DNA from: Himantopus leucocephalus | Lineage: Eukaryota > Chordata > Aves > Charadriiformes > Recurvirostridae | Direction of reading: 5' to 3' | NCBI GenBank assembly: GCA_003993805.1 | Contig: RSEF01000002.1 | Span: 90,137,905-90,201,904 of the forward strand | DNA length: 64,000 bases | In this document: in pieces, positions 1 through 31,562 of the stretch | How positions within the stretch are numbered: position 1 is the stretch's first letter | Layout: every line of letters starts with the position of its first letter | Position numbers and translations under genes: made by a program | Notes under the pieces: generated by a model | The model's input: only the letters and a program-made list of their open reading frames with translations | The model's database searches: none | What the model was told of the DNA's origin: nothing

Positions 1-17696
<17,696 letters not shown>

Positions 17697-18205
17697 TCAC
17701 GGCCCGGCCAGAGCGCCGCGCCGCCGCCCGCTCACCGCCCGCCGCGCAACCCCTCGCCTCAGCGCGCCGGGCCCGGCAGCGGCGCTAGACGCGGGCCGGG
17801 AGCAGCGGCATGTGTCGCGGGGAAGAGGGAGGGAGGGAGGGCGGGCGGCCGCAGGCGGGGGAGGGGGGGGAAGGTGGAGGGCAGGGCAGAGCCGAGCCGG
17901 GCGAGGCGAGCGTGGCTCGGGAGGAGCGGAGGCGGCGCAAAAACTGTACCCGGCCCGGCGCTGCCCGGAGCGCTCCCCTCCGCCGTTCCAATGTGGCGTC
18001 CCCCTCGCCAGGGCCAGAACCGGCACTGCGCATGCCCCGCAGATTTTAAACCTTCACCGGAGACGGCCGCCCTGGCAACCGCACATGCGCGCTGGCCGCC
18101 CCGGGGGGGGCGGGGCCAGGCCTGCCGGCCCCGGCGGGAAGGGGAGGGAGGGAGGGAGAAGGACGTTGGGAAGGCTTCCCCGCGCTCCGGCGCGCTCGCC
18201 CTTGC

Positions 18206-18215
18206 GCGCATGCGC
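18206..18215. promoter_or_regulatory. Palindromic NRF1-type site GCGCATGCGC
   Basis: A perfect palindrome matching the NRF1 consensus core, inside the TENT4A CpG island about 540 bp upstream of the ATG. Weaker relatives sit near 18027-18036 and 18081-18092. Assigned by motif only. Confidence 0.6.
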
Positions 18216-18230
18216 GGGCGGGGGGGGCGG

Positions 18231-18260
18231 TCGGAAGAGTTCGGAAAAGTTCGGAAACCC
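18231..18260. promoter_or_regulatory. Three 10-bp tandem TCGGAA-containing units
   Basis: Three consecutive 10-bp units read TCGGAAGAGT, TCGGAAAAGT and TCGGAAACCC. The GGAA cores, typical of ETS-family sites, recur every 10 bp, about one helical turn. They lie 16 bp from the NRF1 palindrome. Function as an ETS array is inferred. Confidence 0.55.
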
Positions 18261-20316
18261 TCGGGTGGGAGGAGGGGGTTCGGCGTCCGCCGCGCCTGCG
18301 CAGAGCGCTCCGCTGCAACCCCCGGTGGCAGTGGCGGTGGCGGTTGGAGGGGCGGCGTTGGGCCCGGGCGCCGCCGGGCAGGGAGGAGGGGAGGCAGCGG
18401 TGCCGGCGGGCGCTGCGAGCTGGGCCCCGGCTGGCGGGAGCCTGTTCCGGGCCGCGGCCGTGAGCGGCTGTAGCAGCCGCGGCCCAGCGGCGGTTTGCCC
18501 GCAAGCACCGCGTCGTCTCCCTCCGCGCTGGGGCTCGTCCCCTGTGGAGAGGCGCAGCCCTTTTCCCGCAGAAATGAAAGGGTGAATTTTGAGGAGTAGT
18601 TGCGGTGGGCAGCGGGTAGAGGCCAGAGCTGCTTCGAGAGGGGCTGCAGGGCCGGCAGCGCGGGGGCTGAGCGAGGCCGTGGCGGCCCCCCGGAGGAGCG
18701 GGGAGGCCCGTGGGCGGCGGGACCGTGCGTGAAGTACTGCGTTCCCACTGGATGCTTAGGGGTTTCTATGGGGCATGAATCTCAGGGGGTCAGTGCCTGT
18801 TCCAGGGGGTATCTCTGATGGATGGGTTTTGCGTGCAGTGATCGCCAGGTAAAATGCATATGGCTGTTGGAGTGGGATCAAATGCAGATACACTGTGTTT
18901 CTTCTGTGCTCTAAGGATAGGCTTTTAACAGCCAGTCTTCCAGAATGATGTTCATGACTGTTCTCTTTCTAATCCAGTGATTTGGCCTTGAGCAGCTTCA
19001 GCATGCATATGGATCAAGTGTCATCTCCCCGGGGTACACCCAGAGTGCCCAGTGGTCCAGGAATCACCAGTCAGTTTGATACAGCCCTTACCTGACTGCA
19101 GAACAGCAGAGAGAAGGGTTGTACATGCATATTGACAAATACCATCAGTGAATCCCAGTTACAACAGCCCTCCAATGCAGTCATGCGGTACGTCTTAGAT
19201 GAACTAACAACTTACAGCCACAGAAGAGGACAAAACGAGAGGTCCCATTCTCCTTAGTCCTGCTGCTCCGTTTCCCTGGTCCCTTGCACAAGCCCTGATA
19301 TCGATCAGTGAGCCAATTTCACTTGTTAATTCAGCAGAAAATTGCACTAGGAGAAAGGGAATAGTTTTCAGCAGTTCATTTTGAATGAGCGTACTTTGTG
19401 ATCGGAGCTGGGAGGATGTCATTTGTTACCAGAGGACAGTTGCATTTGATGCAGCTGTATTTTCTATACCCTTAGACTTCAGAGCAAGAGAAACTGATTT
19501 GAGGGTGACAGCCTAATATTTATTGTTGGAAGTAATTTAGAATGAGCAAGTCATTCATTTGTTTTTGTTAAGAAACAGATTTGTTTTCAGGAATAACAGC
19601 CAAACTACATATAAAAGTACACAATAAACTAACCAAAACCAAACCACATAAAAGAGCCATTAAGCTTGTCTCGTATAAAAGCATGTTCAACAGAATTTCC
19701 TTTTGATGAAACCAAAGCGCCCTTCTAACTTGCGTGGTCAACCAGGTATACAGATCTTCAGCACAGATTTCAGCCTCTTGAATTACTCATAGCAGTTCTT
19801 GGTTTTACAGTTCGTCGTCCCGAAGGATTTTGGATATTTTTATTTTGCTTTGGTTTTAATTGAATTTGAATGGAGACAAATAAACAGCTCCCTCAACTCT
19901 GTTCTTATATAAGTGCCATAAGAAGTAAACCACAGAATTATAATATCTCTTTCTTCTTTTAGCTCTGAATAGTTTTCATTCTTGCCTCTATGATGGCACA
20001 AGTTCAGCAAGGAGGGGTGAGGACCAGCAGTATTTCTGGAAGCCTAGCTGGTGTGGTATGCTGATGGCTAGAATGGTTACTTTGTAGATGCACTTTGAAG
20101 TACTGAGAAGGCTGTGTGGCCCAGATCTCGACCTTTTTAGTTGCATGTTCTGACTTTTCACACAACAGATGAAGTTCACATCTTCGAGCTGCTGAGTTAA
20201 AGTACTGATCAATGTTTTGAAAATAAACTAAGAAAGAAAAAAAAGACAAAAGGACTGATCTTATGGAGGCAATTCCAAGCTCTGCGGTTTTGTGACCTGT
20301 TTTCTTTATTTCCTTC

Positions 20317-20788
20317 TGTCGTGGTTTAACCCCAGCTGGCAACTAGCACCATGCAGCCACTCGCTTACCCACCCTTTTTTCCCCCCAGAAGGGTGGGGGA
20401 AGAGGAAAAAAAAAAAAGAGGGGAAAGGGAGGAAAGAAACCTCATGGGCTGAGATAAAGACAGTTTAATAGAAACAATAACAGCAATAATACCAATAATG
20501 ACACAGGTCACTCTCACCACCAGGTGAATTGGCACCACCCAGAGCAGTGATCACAGACTCCCACCGCTCAATCAATCCCCGTTTAAATACTGAGCATGAC
20601 GTCTATGGTATGGAATATGGCATTGGCCATTCCATCCTTCTGTCTATGCTTCTATGGGAAACTGAAAAAATACCTTGAATATTATAAACATCACTTAGCA
20701 ACAACTAAAACCAATAGGTATTATTGACATTCCTTTCACAGCAATCACTAGAAAGAAACTTAACTCTTTCCCAGCTGAAACCAGGACA
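20317..20788 (-). mobile_element. Solo LTR of an endogenous retrovirus (ERVL-like), 472 bp
   Basis: Plus-strand ends are TGTCGTGGTTTAACCCCAGC and GCTGAAACCAGGACA, so the termini are TG...CA with near-mirror ends. Both sides are flanked by the same 5 bp, CCTTC (20312-20316 and 20789-20793), a target-site duplication of the length expected for ERVL-type integrases. The sequence (GGGCTGAGATAAAGACAGTTTAATAG, CTGAGCATGACGTC) resembles an LTR family widespread in bird genomes. By that resemblance the transcribed direction is the minus strand (TGTCCTGGTTTCAGC...). No internal gag, pol or env sequence is adjacent, so it is a recombination-derived solo LTR. Confidence 0.82.
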
Positions 20789-23700
20789 CCTTCCCTGCCC
20801 TGCTGCCATCTTTTAAAAGTCAGTGCTTTCAAGAGGGTCAGATTTCCCACTTTGCTAAAATTATCTCCATCTTAATTTTGAGGTCTAGTTGGTAGAGACC
20901 ACTGCCCTGTAAGAGGTAATAACTCAAAAGCAGCTTTTGATTGAGGGGAGACAACAGCACTCCTGAGACTTTCACCAATCCCAACTCTGTCTTGGAAGAG
21001 GCCAGGGTGTTTCCTGAAGTAGCTACAGTGTTCTTAGAAGGGGTTGCCTCTCGCTGACTTAAACTGTATTTCTGTAGACAGGATTTCTGAAGCTAAAATG
21101 GTGCTTTGTCACTTGCTTCTGTGGGGTCAAGGCAGCAAATACCATGTGAGTGCAATAGTGGGCATGGGATGGAAGATTTGGACACAACCTACTCAGGGAT
21201 CCTCATTTTAAGAACACGGAGAAGAAGGAAGTCTCCTCTGAGAAATCTATAAGCAATGGTTTGTTAACACACCAGTTCACTCATGTATCCCATGACGATT
21301 CTTCGAAGCTTGCAGCAAGTCACTGAAATAGCTGTGCAGAAAAGGAAACATTACATGTTCCCTTCGTAAGGGTGTATAATATGAAGAAGTAACACCCAAT
21401 GGCCTGTTGTGGTGCAAGGACAAGAAAATTTACCATCTTCTAACATCAGCTCTTACTCTTCTATGTTTCTAGCATCTCCACTGAGAAATCTAAATAAAGC
21501 ATGTTTCTGATCTTGTCTCCTTAAAGTGAGAATTTCCTTTGCAAGGACTGATTTTTTAAAAAGACTGGTTGATTTTAATTCCGTTATCCTTTACTGAATG
21601 AAACTACTTACTGAAGGCACAACTTTCAGAAAGTTTGAAAGTTAAATATAGTTTTGATTGTTAGAAAAATTTTCTTTATTTTCAAAAGAGTTTTCTTCCC
21701 ACTGGTGAGCTGGTGAGGACCCAGATATTGAGAAGATTCTAATCTCACGAGACACAATGCCTTGCTTGCCGTGGTGAAGCTCAAATGCTTGATTCAGATT
21801 ATTAATGTCATATTAAAATGCCTCATACTACCACTGCCTGTCTTATGCCAGTAACACAATGTCCTTATATCTGCTCTTTTTTGTGACTTCAGTTTCTTCA
21901 AGGTAGTATTTAACTTCGAAGTTACAGAACTAATGACTAAAAATGTAGTCTCATTACTTCTGAGGTCATTTAATTAATCAGTTTTAAAGTGTTTTAATCT
22001 GGCTGCTTGTCCCAGAAAACACAACCACAGCTCCCTCTTGGATGAAGATTATATTTCAGTTTCAGCTTCAGCCAAATACATTTTTCATTTGGCAACAGTG
22101 GCAGTGCTGAAGTCTTTGGTAACCTTGTAGTTGATGACTTTGATGTCCTGATGACTAGAGTTCCAAATCTGTGAATAGTTCATATCTTTTGGTAAATAAT
22201 GGCAATTGAGTTGAATACCTAAGTGGGATATATACAGGGCACTGTTGCCCAATGCTTGCTATTAATCTACATTTTTTAACAAACCCTCTGAACTCAGTAA
22301 CACAGGGAAAGGCAGATAGCGTCTCATGCCTTTAATATTGCTCAGTTTACACCCCTGGAAATGATGAGATGCAAATACAGCATACCCGGGTGATGCAACC
22401 TTAGTTCTGTTCTCTGAAGCTGGGAATTGCCACGGGTGTGATTCCACAGGGGCGACGCAGTGGCTGAGAGGCGACCAACAGGTTCTCCAACAGTTCACAC
22501 TCTTCAGGACATCTCCAGGATTTTGTCCTGTATGAACTTCATTTTGGTCACCCACAATCTTGCTGCAAGCCTCTGACGCGTCACCTCCTTCACACTCACC
22601 AGCTCTGACCTCCTTCTTCATAGCCTTTGTGGCACATAGGGTGGATGGAGAAGGCACAGAGAGTAGAGTTCAGCAGTATTTCTGATCAGTCATGTATCTG
22701 CTGAAGGCAGATAAAAAACACCATCTCGAGCTGGATGGGGGCATGAGAGAAAGGCTGTCCCGTCAAAGAGATGCATCTCTAACAGGGGACCTTCAGAGTG
22801 TGGTAGTCACCAGGAGAGTGTTGGGGAGGAGGTAAAGGGGTGACAGTTTCCTTAGCTGCACTTTTGTCACTTTTTTTTTTCCCAGTGAATACATTCCGGG
22901 ACAGGAGAGCGGAGACAGTTTTCCCCTCTCAAATGGAGCTGATCACGATGGGGAGACGAATGGAAAGGCAAAACAGGAGTTCCTGATTCTTACAAGGCGT
23001 GATTTAGGTCATGTTTGTAGTCTGTCCTCTGGAAACATGGGCTTTTACCTTCTTCAAAATGTCTTCACTCTCCCGTTAAGGAAGGTCTGGCACAAGTTAC
23101 CCTGAACAGGCCAAAATCATGTTATCTTTTCCTCCTTAAATCTTCTGCTTTGCTCAGTTCTTCCTCTCTCCGTAGCTTTACGTCCTGTTCTGATGAACGC
23201 TGAGCATCAGCCAAATTTAGGGCGTTGAGGCGTATTCAGAGCCAATTCAGTGCAGAGGCTGAAACAGCTGTCAACCACCAGCCATCTCCTCTTCCCACTC
23301 TGTCTTCCCCTACTCTTACAAGAGTTGCCAGCCCCGTGTCAGAGAAGCTGAACGGATGATAAATCAACGGCTGAACAGCTGCAGCTTCCAGCCAGGCATG
23401 TTCATACACATGAAAATCCTTTTCTAGCTGCCCACACAAAATAGCTGGGTGGTAATGGAGAAGGCGTGGGAGGTGGTTCACAAGCCATTCTATTACGCTT
23501 GCAGTCAGGGTGGCAGCTTGGGGGAGAGAGGTGGCATGGAGAGCCAAGTGTCATTCTTGCCTCCCACTGCTGGATGTGTGTCAACGCTTCTTGCGGGAAC
23601 TCTGTCTTGGAGACCTTTCGTCACTGTGTACGTTGTATAGATGTGCAGTACTACAACAGGAGCAAGATAAACGTGTCACCTTGATATACCCACAGTCTAT

Positions 23701-26700
23701 TTCCATTGATACATTTGGGGCTTTGATAGGGATTGCTTTCAAAATGCTGCTTTATGATGGATATTTATCTTGGTTTATTACACAGCAATTAAATATTTAA
23801 CACAGCATTTTTATACAGTTTTCCATGACATAAAACAAATAATTATTTGATTGTTCTGTTTCAAGGATGGTCTATGCAAATTTTTAAATTGTTCTTGTGT
23901 TCTATTTTGTTTCCCTTCCTCATCTAGAAAAAGTTTGGAAGGATACAGTTTTTGAAAGGTTTGTTTTTTAACTCAGAGATTAGGAATTTCTGCCTTTAAG
24001 ACTTGTCAGTTTTCTTAAGAGAGAATATGCTGCCAGCACTAACACCTAATTGAAGAGAATTAAATCTTACAGACTTTCTTTCTTCAAAGGCTTGTTTAGA
24101 CATGGAAATTAAATTGTGATAACAAGCACAGAGAGGGTTTTAAGAATAATTTTAGGCATAGAAAATAATCTGTGAGTGAGATCATAACCAAGTGAGGTTT
24201 ATGCTAAATATCTATAAAGCTCTTGGAAGTATTTTTCTAAGTGGGATCTGAAGAGTTGTGTGAAATCAGGTGCTCTGTCTTCCTGTCCTGGTTAATGCAG
24301 AACCCTGCAGAGAGTTGCTTTTGTAAGAAGGATCACTTGCCTTTGAATGACAGGTTGAGAGAACACATTAAGGAGACTCTTATGAATGTTCATGGGAATG
24401 AACTGGTCAGGATTCCTCCCTCACTCATGTTTGCAATCTAGAAGGTCCCAGGATCATCTTTAAGTTGTCATTCTCCAGGCTATTGTGTAGAGGACAGCTA
24501 AGGGTATACAGAACCTGCTGTGCGAGTCCTGGCAAGGGGAGGAGATCCGGGATCACGGTGTGGTTGTACATGCTCTAAAATGGAAGGAAAAAGTAGGTCT
24601 GACTAGACCTTCTGCTAGGAAAATAACCTGTAACTAATGCATTATTCCTTCTATGAACAATATTACAATAAAAATGCTTTCCTTCAGATCTGTTGAATGT
24701 AGGCTTTCTGCTGAGGAGAGCAAGATACTATTAAAAAAACAGGATAAAAAAGTGCTAGGACGTGCAAGGCAAGCTGTGAGAGAGCTGATGTACAATTTGC
24801 TTAGTGAGGATGTGCCCTGGATCCCTCATCTGCCATGCTAACATGGCATCAGATAGGGCAGCAGCTGCTTCAGTACTAAACCTGGAAGAATCATTTATGC
24901 ATAGCAGAATGGCTGTGGACAGAATTAAAGAAAAGTTACATCAGGTGTCAGCAAAGACTCTCATGGTGAAAAATGTAGCTCACTTTTATTAGTTTCCAAG
25001 CTAGATCAAAGCCATATTTGATCTTGTACAGGTTTCTAGAAGCTAATTTATCTTGCATGGTCAGCTGCCTAATATTTTTCATTGGTTCATCCTGCCCACT
25101 GGTCCTCATCTATAGGCAGCACATGCACGTACCTATGCGCATTCGCTCTTTAAATAGAAACTGCACTCTGTTGCAATGCACCTCCCTCTCCTTAAGTATG
25201 TCTACGTCCTGCATCTCCACCTTCAAAGCCATTATTTTTAACTGTTCTTGGGCCACAACTAAATCACTTGGACATCTCAGGAAGAAGATTTCCAGAAGAG
25301 AAACAGCTTGATGCCGGTATAAAAGTGCTGACCTGAGCCATATTCACGTTGGCCCATGGATAAGTGAGCAGATGAGTACAGAAGATCAAAGGAGAGCAAG
25401 ATTTTTTGGCAGGGTTTTTAGGTAACATTAATGTGCAGCAGCTGTAGGATAGATTAGATAGGGACTGATAGGAAAGGATAATACAGTTTAGCAGGTCCTT
25501 TAGAATGAGAATAGGTACAAGGATGGGAAAAATGTGAGTTAGTAAGAGAACATGGCTGAACATTTAATCTGATGTAGAGAAAGACCTGGACTAGGAATAA
25601 GGAGAACAAAGGAGGTGGAGTGGACAGATGCGGGTGTTGGTTGGGGGGCAGGAAAACTGGCAGAGTTGACTCATCCCTCAGCACACACATTTGCTCTTTG
25701 CTCTTTGAAGGAGCTAAAGTCAAGGTCAGGAACCAGCAGAACAGTATTCAGACACCTATCCCCCAGACTTTCTGTCAGCACTCCAACTTTCTTCCACCAA
25801 ATCCTCCTGAGCTCAATAGTGGAACCATATAGCACTTTACAACTACCTCTGCCTCCCTTGAGACATGATAAACAGCCTCACCATCAGTTCTTTCCAGTGC
25901 ATGGACAGACTGTGGACAGAGATCAGCTAGGGCTTCTCCAGGACTTTTTCAGTTTGTCAGTACCATTTCATCTTGGGACCTTATGCATATGCAGTGGAAC
26001 AGATGTGCATTTGGGATCTTGAAGACTATAGATGAACAGGACATACTTGAATATCCCAAAGCCCCCTTGTGATGGCAGTACCTGTGTCTCCTGTCTGTGG
26101 GTATCTGGCAGTGAACATGATAGTTATCTGCAATGGCAGTCTCCACTCCACAGCCATGTGAACTGGGTTAAGGAGTCTGTTCAAGATATGAGTGTCCAGT
26201 CTCAGCAAGCACCAGCTCCACAGTAAGTCTATGCTTCTGAGCTCCTGGGCTGATGAGCACTCTATGGACATGTAGCTAACATTGAAGAAAAGGCATTAAT
26301 TTACTGTGGTGAGAGCAGAAAAGGCATGAGGAAGGAGAAGTGAAATGTCAGCTTTGAAACAGATCAGGATTTCTGGTTGCCTGCAGGGACTGTGCTTAGG
26401 TTGAGGTAGGAGAATAGCTGTCGCCCCTCCAGGCAGGTCATGGGCTGGAGCAAGGAAGAGGCTGACACTCCTGCTGCCACATGCCAAGGTGAAGCAGCCA
26501 TGTAACTTGATGAAGGGGCAGCTTCATTTCTTTCCCATGCCTCAAACCCACCATTGACTTAAAGCATCCAGAAGGCTGGAAACCTCTCCAGATTCCTTCA
26601 GTGAGGCCACAAGGAGGCCTCACAAGCTGGTGATCCTCTCTGCTGAGTGCTGATGTCCGGATAGTTCTCTGAAGATTCTTGCGCTTCCCAGTTGAGTGAG

Positions 26701-29700
26701 AAGTCTGACTGCCCTGCAGCCAGGAGCCCGCCTTTGAACAGCCTGGCCTCCAGTACTACAACTCTAACGAGAAGCTGTTTGTTTGCTTGTCATAGTTGCT
26801 GCTGGATGAAGCTTGCAATGGGGTACTCTTTTCTTGCAGAGTCTCTGGCAGACCTCATGGTGTGGTATTGACTGATGCCATGGAGCAGATAGATGGAGCA
26901 CTCATTCTGCTCACAGAAACACAAAACTTGCTCAGCTGTCTGTTTCTTTTGGTGTGGTGGCAAGGATGCATGGATCTCCTTCTCACGGGAAACAAGTTAA
27001 TTTGGACACAAGACAGATGTGTTCACGGCTTTAGGGCTGCCTAGTGGGAGAGCCTGTTTTCATCACCAGGCTGTAGCTGTTTTCTCATTCAGTGTTGCCT
27101 GGTGGTATCTGTGAAGTTTATGCCAGGTGGTGCGTCATGAAGTGGTGACAGACACAGTTCATGAGACCTGTTTTTGCTGGACAGAAACGATCTCTTGAGC
27201 ATGTATTTAGAAGGTGACAGACATTAACACAATGTAAACCTCAAGCTTTTTGGGATTGTGCAAAATTCTCAGAACCTGGCTGAGCCATGTGGCTACCGGT
27301 GTGGAGAGTTAGGATCCATGCTGCAAACGAGTCTTGCATGGTGGGAGGAAACTGTAGAACAAAATGACTTGAATGATCAACTGTTGTGCAGTCTCTGCCT
27401 CTTATTTGCTCAGTTCATCTACCGTGAGTCAGGAGGAATTCAGTCAGACTGGCCATGCAGACAACTCCAAAGAAGCATAAAGCCATGCTGCTGCCCTTTC
27501 CAACTGCACACATATATCACTTACTGGTTGAAAAGTGCTTCTCTGAAAACTTTGTTGCCATTTCTTTTAAATGCTTCTGTTGATTCCTTCCCTTGTTGAT
27601 GGTCTAGGCCATGCTGTCCAGAGGCGATCCTTTCTGACAGGAGTGTTCTCATGGGATGTTGTGTCAGGGACTCAGCCAATTCCTACATGATACAGTCATC
27701 CTCCTCTAGCTCCTCGTTTGTATAGGTTGACCAGTCCCTCTGCACCTCTAGTTCTCTCTTAATCTCTAATTCTCTCTTAATCGTTCTCTTCCTTAACTTA
27801 CCTATGGGAAAAATACATGGTACCAGTCTATACCCCATACTACCCAGTGGGATGCTTCAGGAGCGCCGTTGCATAAATCTATGGCTGACTCTTGGCTGTG
27901 AAGTGCAGACCACTTCAGCATCTTCCCTTGGACTGTATCTATTAGGAGTGGAAAGCAAACACTACAAGGACCTGTCTACAACTGCTGTCCTGAGGATGTG
28001 GAAGCTGCCTCGTTCACCTTTTGCCCTGTATTTCTTCCTGCTGTTTTCTACTTTCTGCATCCTTGTGGCAAGGGAAATCCTTCCCCTGCCCTGAGTGTAA
28101 TATGTTTCTTGTTGACAATAGGTTACAGTGCCTAATGCTCTACTTAGCCTGGCTGTAAGGATCCTATTGCTTGTTCCTGGCCTGTGAACGATCTGTCATT
28201 ACTAGCAATGGTTCTGGCACAGGGCTGGGGGGCAGGGTGGAAGCGGTTTGACCTCGATCCTTTATGGGATAGACAGCTCTGCCTCATGTTTCTGCACAGC
28301 TGCTAAGAACCATTTCTTGACATTTGTATGGCATGATGTAATTCTTTGCTGGGCCTGATTCAAACTCTCTCATTCATTCTGAACTCTCTCATTTGGGCTA
28401 CATGGAAGCCAGCAAGAATTATGGACAAAATGTTTTGGTCTCACAGAAACTACATCTGCAGTTACCCACAAGGAAGAAGAAATGGTCTGTGATGTTTCGG
28501 GGCAGATCCCATCAATCACCCAGGAAAGTTTCGAAAGGGATCTGCTAGAACGATATATTTACAGTATACATTACAAAAGATAAAACCTTCTCTAGATCAA
28601 GCAGAGCTCTGGCTGAGTGCCCAGCCTTGCTACCAAACAGCTGGCCTTGCTTTTGGAGCAGAAAGTAGAAAAAGGAAGTACGTTTCCCTGGAGGAATCTA
28701 TACAGAGGTTAACAGAGGTAAGAGACCTTGTTCCCACAGACCAAAGTTGCCTGGAGACTTCACTAATATCCATTCCAAATGCTTGCTGGAGAGTCTTTAA
28801 GAAAACTGATTTACTTAAAATGAAAGCCCATTCAAAGGCTGCCATTCAAAATGCCCATGGAGGCATACGTCTCTAGGCTGAAAAATATGGTGTTACGGAA
28901 AACAATCTCTATAAAAAATAGGGCTGTGCTTTGTATTTTGTACTTTCTCCCTACATCTTATGCTACACTCATGTACTTTAGAACATATTTAATTTGCAAA
29001 TCACTAATAAATGTAGGACCAAACTCTGCTTCTGGTAAGTACCAGCATTTCCCTTTCTGCTCCTCCTGTAAACAGTGCTTTGCCTAAAATTCACCAGCAC
29101 AAACACCAACAATTCGATGTTAATGAGTCTTGATATTATTTTTTAAAAAGACACAATGAAGTAAAAAACAGCAAAGTAAAACTTCACTTCAGTAAGCAAT
29201 CTTTTCTCCATGGTTATTTTCCAGTTAGTGGGGACTAATACTGTCATACTAATGAGAATAGTAATGACATAGTAATACAAAGTCATGTGAGTGACTTACA
29301 GAAGCTTGCTTTCCCGAGCTGGCCAGAGGCTCACTTGCTTTGCTTTCTGTTGATGCTTGGAAGGCCCCTCTGCTCAGCCTGTACATATATGGACCAGTCT
29401 GCATCATAGTTATTTTTACATATGAGTACTTCACTTCTGAGAAGTGGATAGAGAAGTTAAATTCCTTGTGTGAACATCAGACAGTAATTCTGTTTGTGCA
29501 AATGGTTATAGAGTAGATTTTGTATTTATGTCACCATTTCAAATCGCTAAGGGAAATATATTTTGTTAAAAGGAAATTAATTCAGGGCAAAAAATATGTT
29601 ATAAAAGTTAGATCTCATTAATCATGAAACAGAAGGAGCACTAGAGATGACCAAGCACAATGAATGTTTTTCAAATATCTGGTATCCATTAACCCCTCCT

Positions 29701-29968
29701 GTAATCAGTTCATGAGATAGTCCATAAATTCACTATGTGCAAAACAATGTTACATGAATAAAACATTGAATGGTTTCTTTAAAAAAAGTTGAAGGTGTTT
29801 AGAGAAAATCTGAGCAGAGAATAGACTAAATATACCATATGAGCAGCTGGGGTGGAGTTTTGCATGCTCGGGTGCTGTCAGCTGTGGAGAACGGGGATCC
29901 TGGGCCACTTGCTGGATGCCCTCCATGTCTAAGCACAGTTAATGGTGGATGCATTCTTGTGCCTCTAT

Positions 29969-30010
29969 GTGTGTGTGTGTATGTGTGTGTGTGCATGTGT
30001 GTGTGTGCAT
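29969..30010. repeat. GT/CA microsatellite, interrupted
   Basis: A run of GT dinucleotides broken by AT and CAT units. GT-rich decayed sequence continues in patches to about 30370, which produces spurious ORFs rich in Cys-Val or His-Thr. Confidence 0.9.
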
Positions 30011-31334
30011 GGCCATGAGCAAGCGGGGTCTCTACCAGCAACTGCAGCGGGGCTGCAGGCTTAGGGGTTCGTACATCCAGGTGCCAGTGACTGGGGAGCC
30101 TGGGATCCACGGGCAGCTACTGGGCAGACTGGGTGCCTGAGCCCAGCTGCTGAAGGGATCCACCCCGTCCATTTGTATGGACATATTTCCCACTAACAGA
30201 CCTTCCCCCTGCTCAGCCAGAGAGGGGAACAGGACGAGGCTGTTGGTGCCGTTTGTGTTGGTGTGTGTGCTGAGGGTGTCTGTGCGGTATCTGTGCTGAT
30301 CTGCGTGGCCAGGCATGTATATTTGTATATATGTGTTGTAGATGGGCGTTTGTATGTGTGCCCACTGGGAACGCACGCTCAGCCTCGCTACTGGTTGGAC
30401 CTGGGGTCATAGAGCTGCAGGAGCCTCACCTCTCTCGGGCTGCTGGATTTGGCAACCCCAAATACGTAGAAGTTACAAGTGTGTTATGCTTACACTTCAT
30501 CATATATCTGTGGACGTTTAGGAGCAAACTGAGTCCCTTATATTTGTAACATTTATGTCACAACAGCTACAGCAGCGTGTCTGAAGTTTAACCCTCAGGG
30601 TAGTTGCTAGAATTACCAACTATGGGGTGAAATAAGTTTGCACATGCTTTATTCTTGTTAGTTTCTCATTCTTTGCTCCATCTGATATGCTGTTGTTATT
30701 TTCATCTGCTGCAGCAGACAAAAGTCTCTCTCCCTCCAAATCTTGACCAGGAAAACTCAGTTTTCCTCTACTCTGCTAAGCCTTCAACACTAAAAAGCAA
30801 TCCCTGATCAGTAAGCCACATCAAACCCTCTTGCCTCAAAACTAAGCACTTTTAGAGAGCTCCAACTGTGTACACACCACGCAACATTTGGAGAGATGCC
30901 CGGTTTCCTACCTATCTCGTCGGCTTTCATGCCTGTTCGCCTGGGTGTCTTTCACGGTGTTCTGCTCCAAGCACCTCTCCCATGCACAGTGTGGCAAAAA
31001 AATGAAGTCCCCTCTGGGTAGGACAGCTCATTCCCCCTACCGCCCCCCCCCCAAAAAAAAAAAAAANCAAACAAAAATTGTAAGCCTCTGAAAGGCTCAA
31101 TTTAAAAATTCTCTGTGTGGGTTTCCATCTTTCCTGGCCTGCTTGGCTGAGCACCCTGATAGCAGGTGAGGGTCTATGCCCCCGGTGCTGGCAAGCAACT
31201 GGTCTAGTTACCAGCAAGTTTGTAGAGGCTGGCGCACCTTACTGAGGGCTACCGTACTGGGGGCTGGAGGAGACAGAGAATCATGAGCAGGAAGGTTAGA
31301 ATCCCCTGTTGTTCTACACGTTGTGCAGCATAGA

Positions 31335-31562
31335 CACAGGTTTAGAACAGATATTAGGAAAAAATTTTTCACTATGAGGGTGGGGAGGCACTGGAACAAA
31401 TTGCCCAGGGAAGCTGTAGATGTCCCATCTCTTAAAGTGTCCAAGGCCAGGCTGGACAGCGCTTCGAGCAACCTGGTCTAGTGGAAGGTGTCCCTGCCCA
31501 TGGCAGGGGAATTGGAACTAGATGACCTTTAAGGTCCCTTCCAGCCTAAACCATTCTATGAC
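31335..31562 (+). mobile_element. CR1 LINE 3' end
   Basis: Carries the typical CR1 3' region: TTTAGAACAGATATTAGGAA, GGGTGGGGAGGCACTGGAAC, GCCCAGGGAAGCTGTAGATG, CCTTTAAGGTCCCTTCCAGC, ending ACCATTCTATGA. 5' truncated, as most avian CR1 copies are. Well preserved, so relatively young. Confidence 0.9.

Noticed and set aside
17759..18748. 329-codon minus-strand ORF upstream of TENT4A
   Set aside because: Low-complexity Pro/Arg/Ala sequence in the CpG island, no homology; stop-poor because of GC content.
26000..28100. Cluster of short ORFs on both strands in moderately GC-rich intergenic DNA
   Set aside because: No conserved motif, no consistent splice structure and no recognised repeat; treated as chance.
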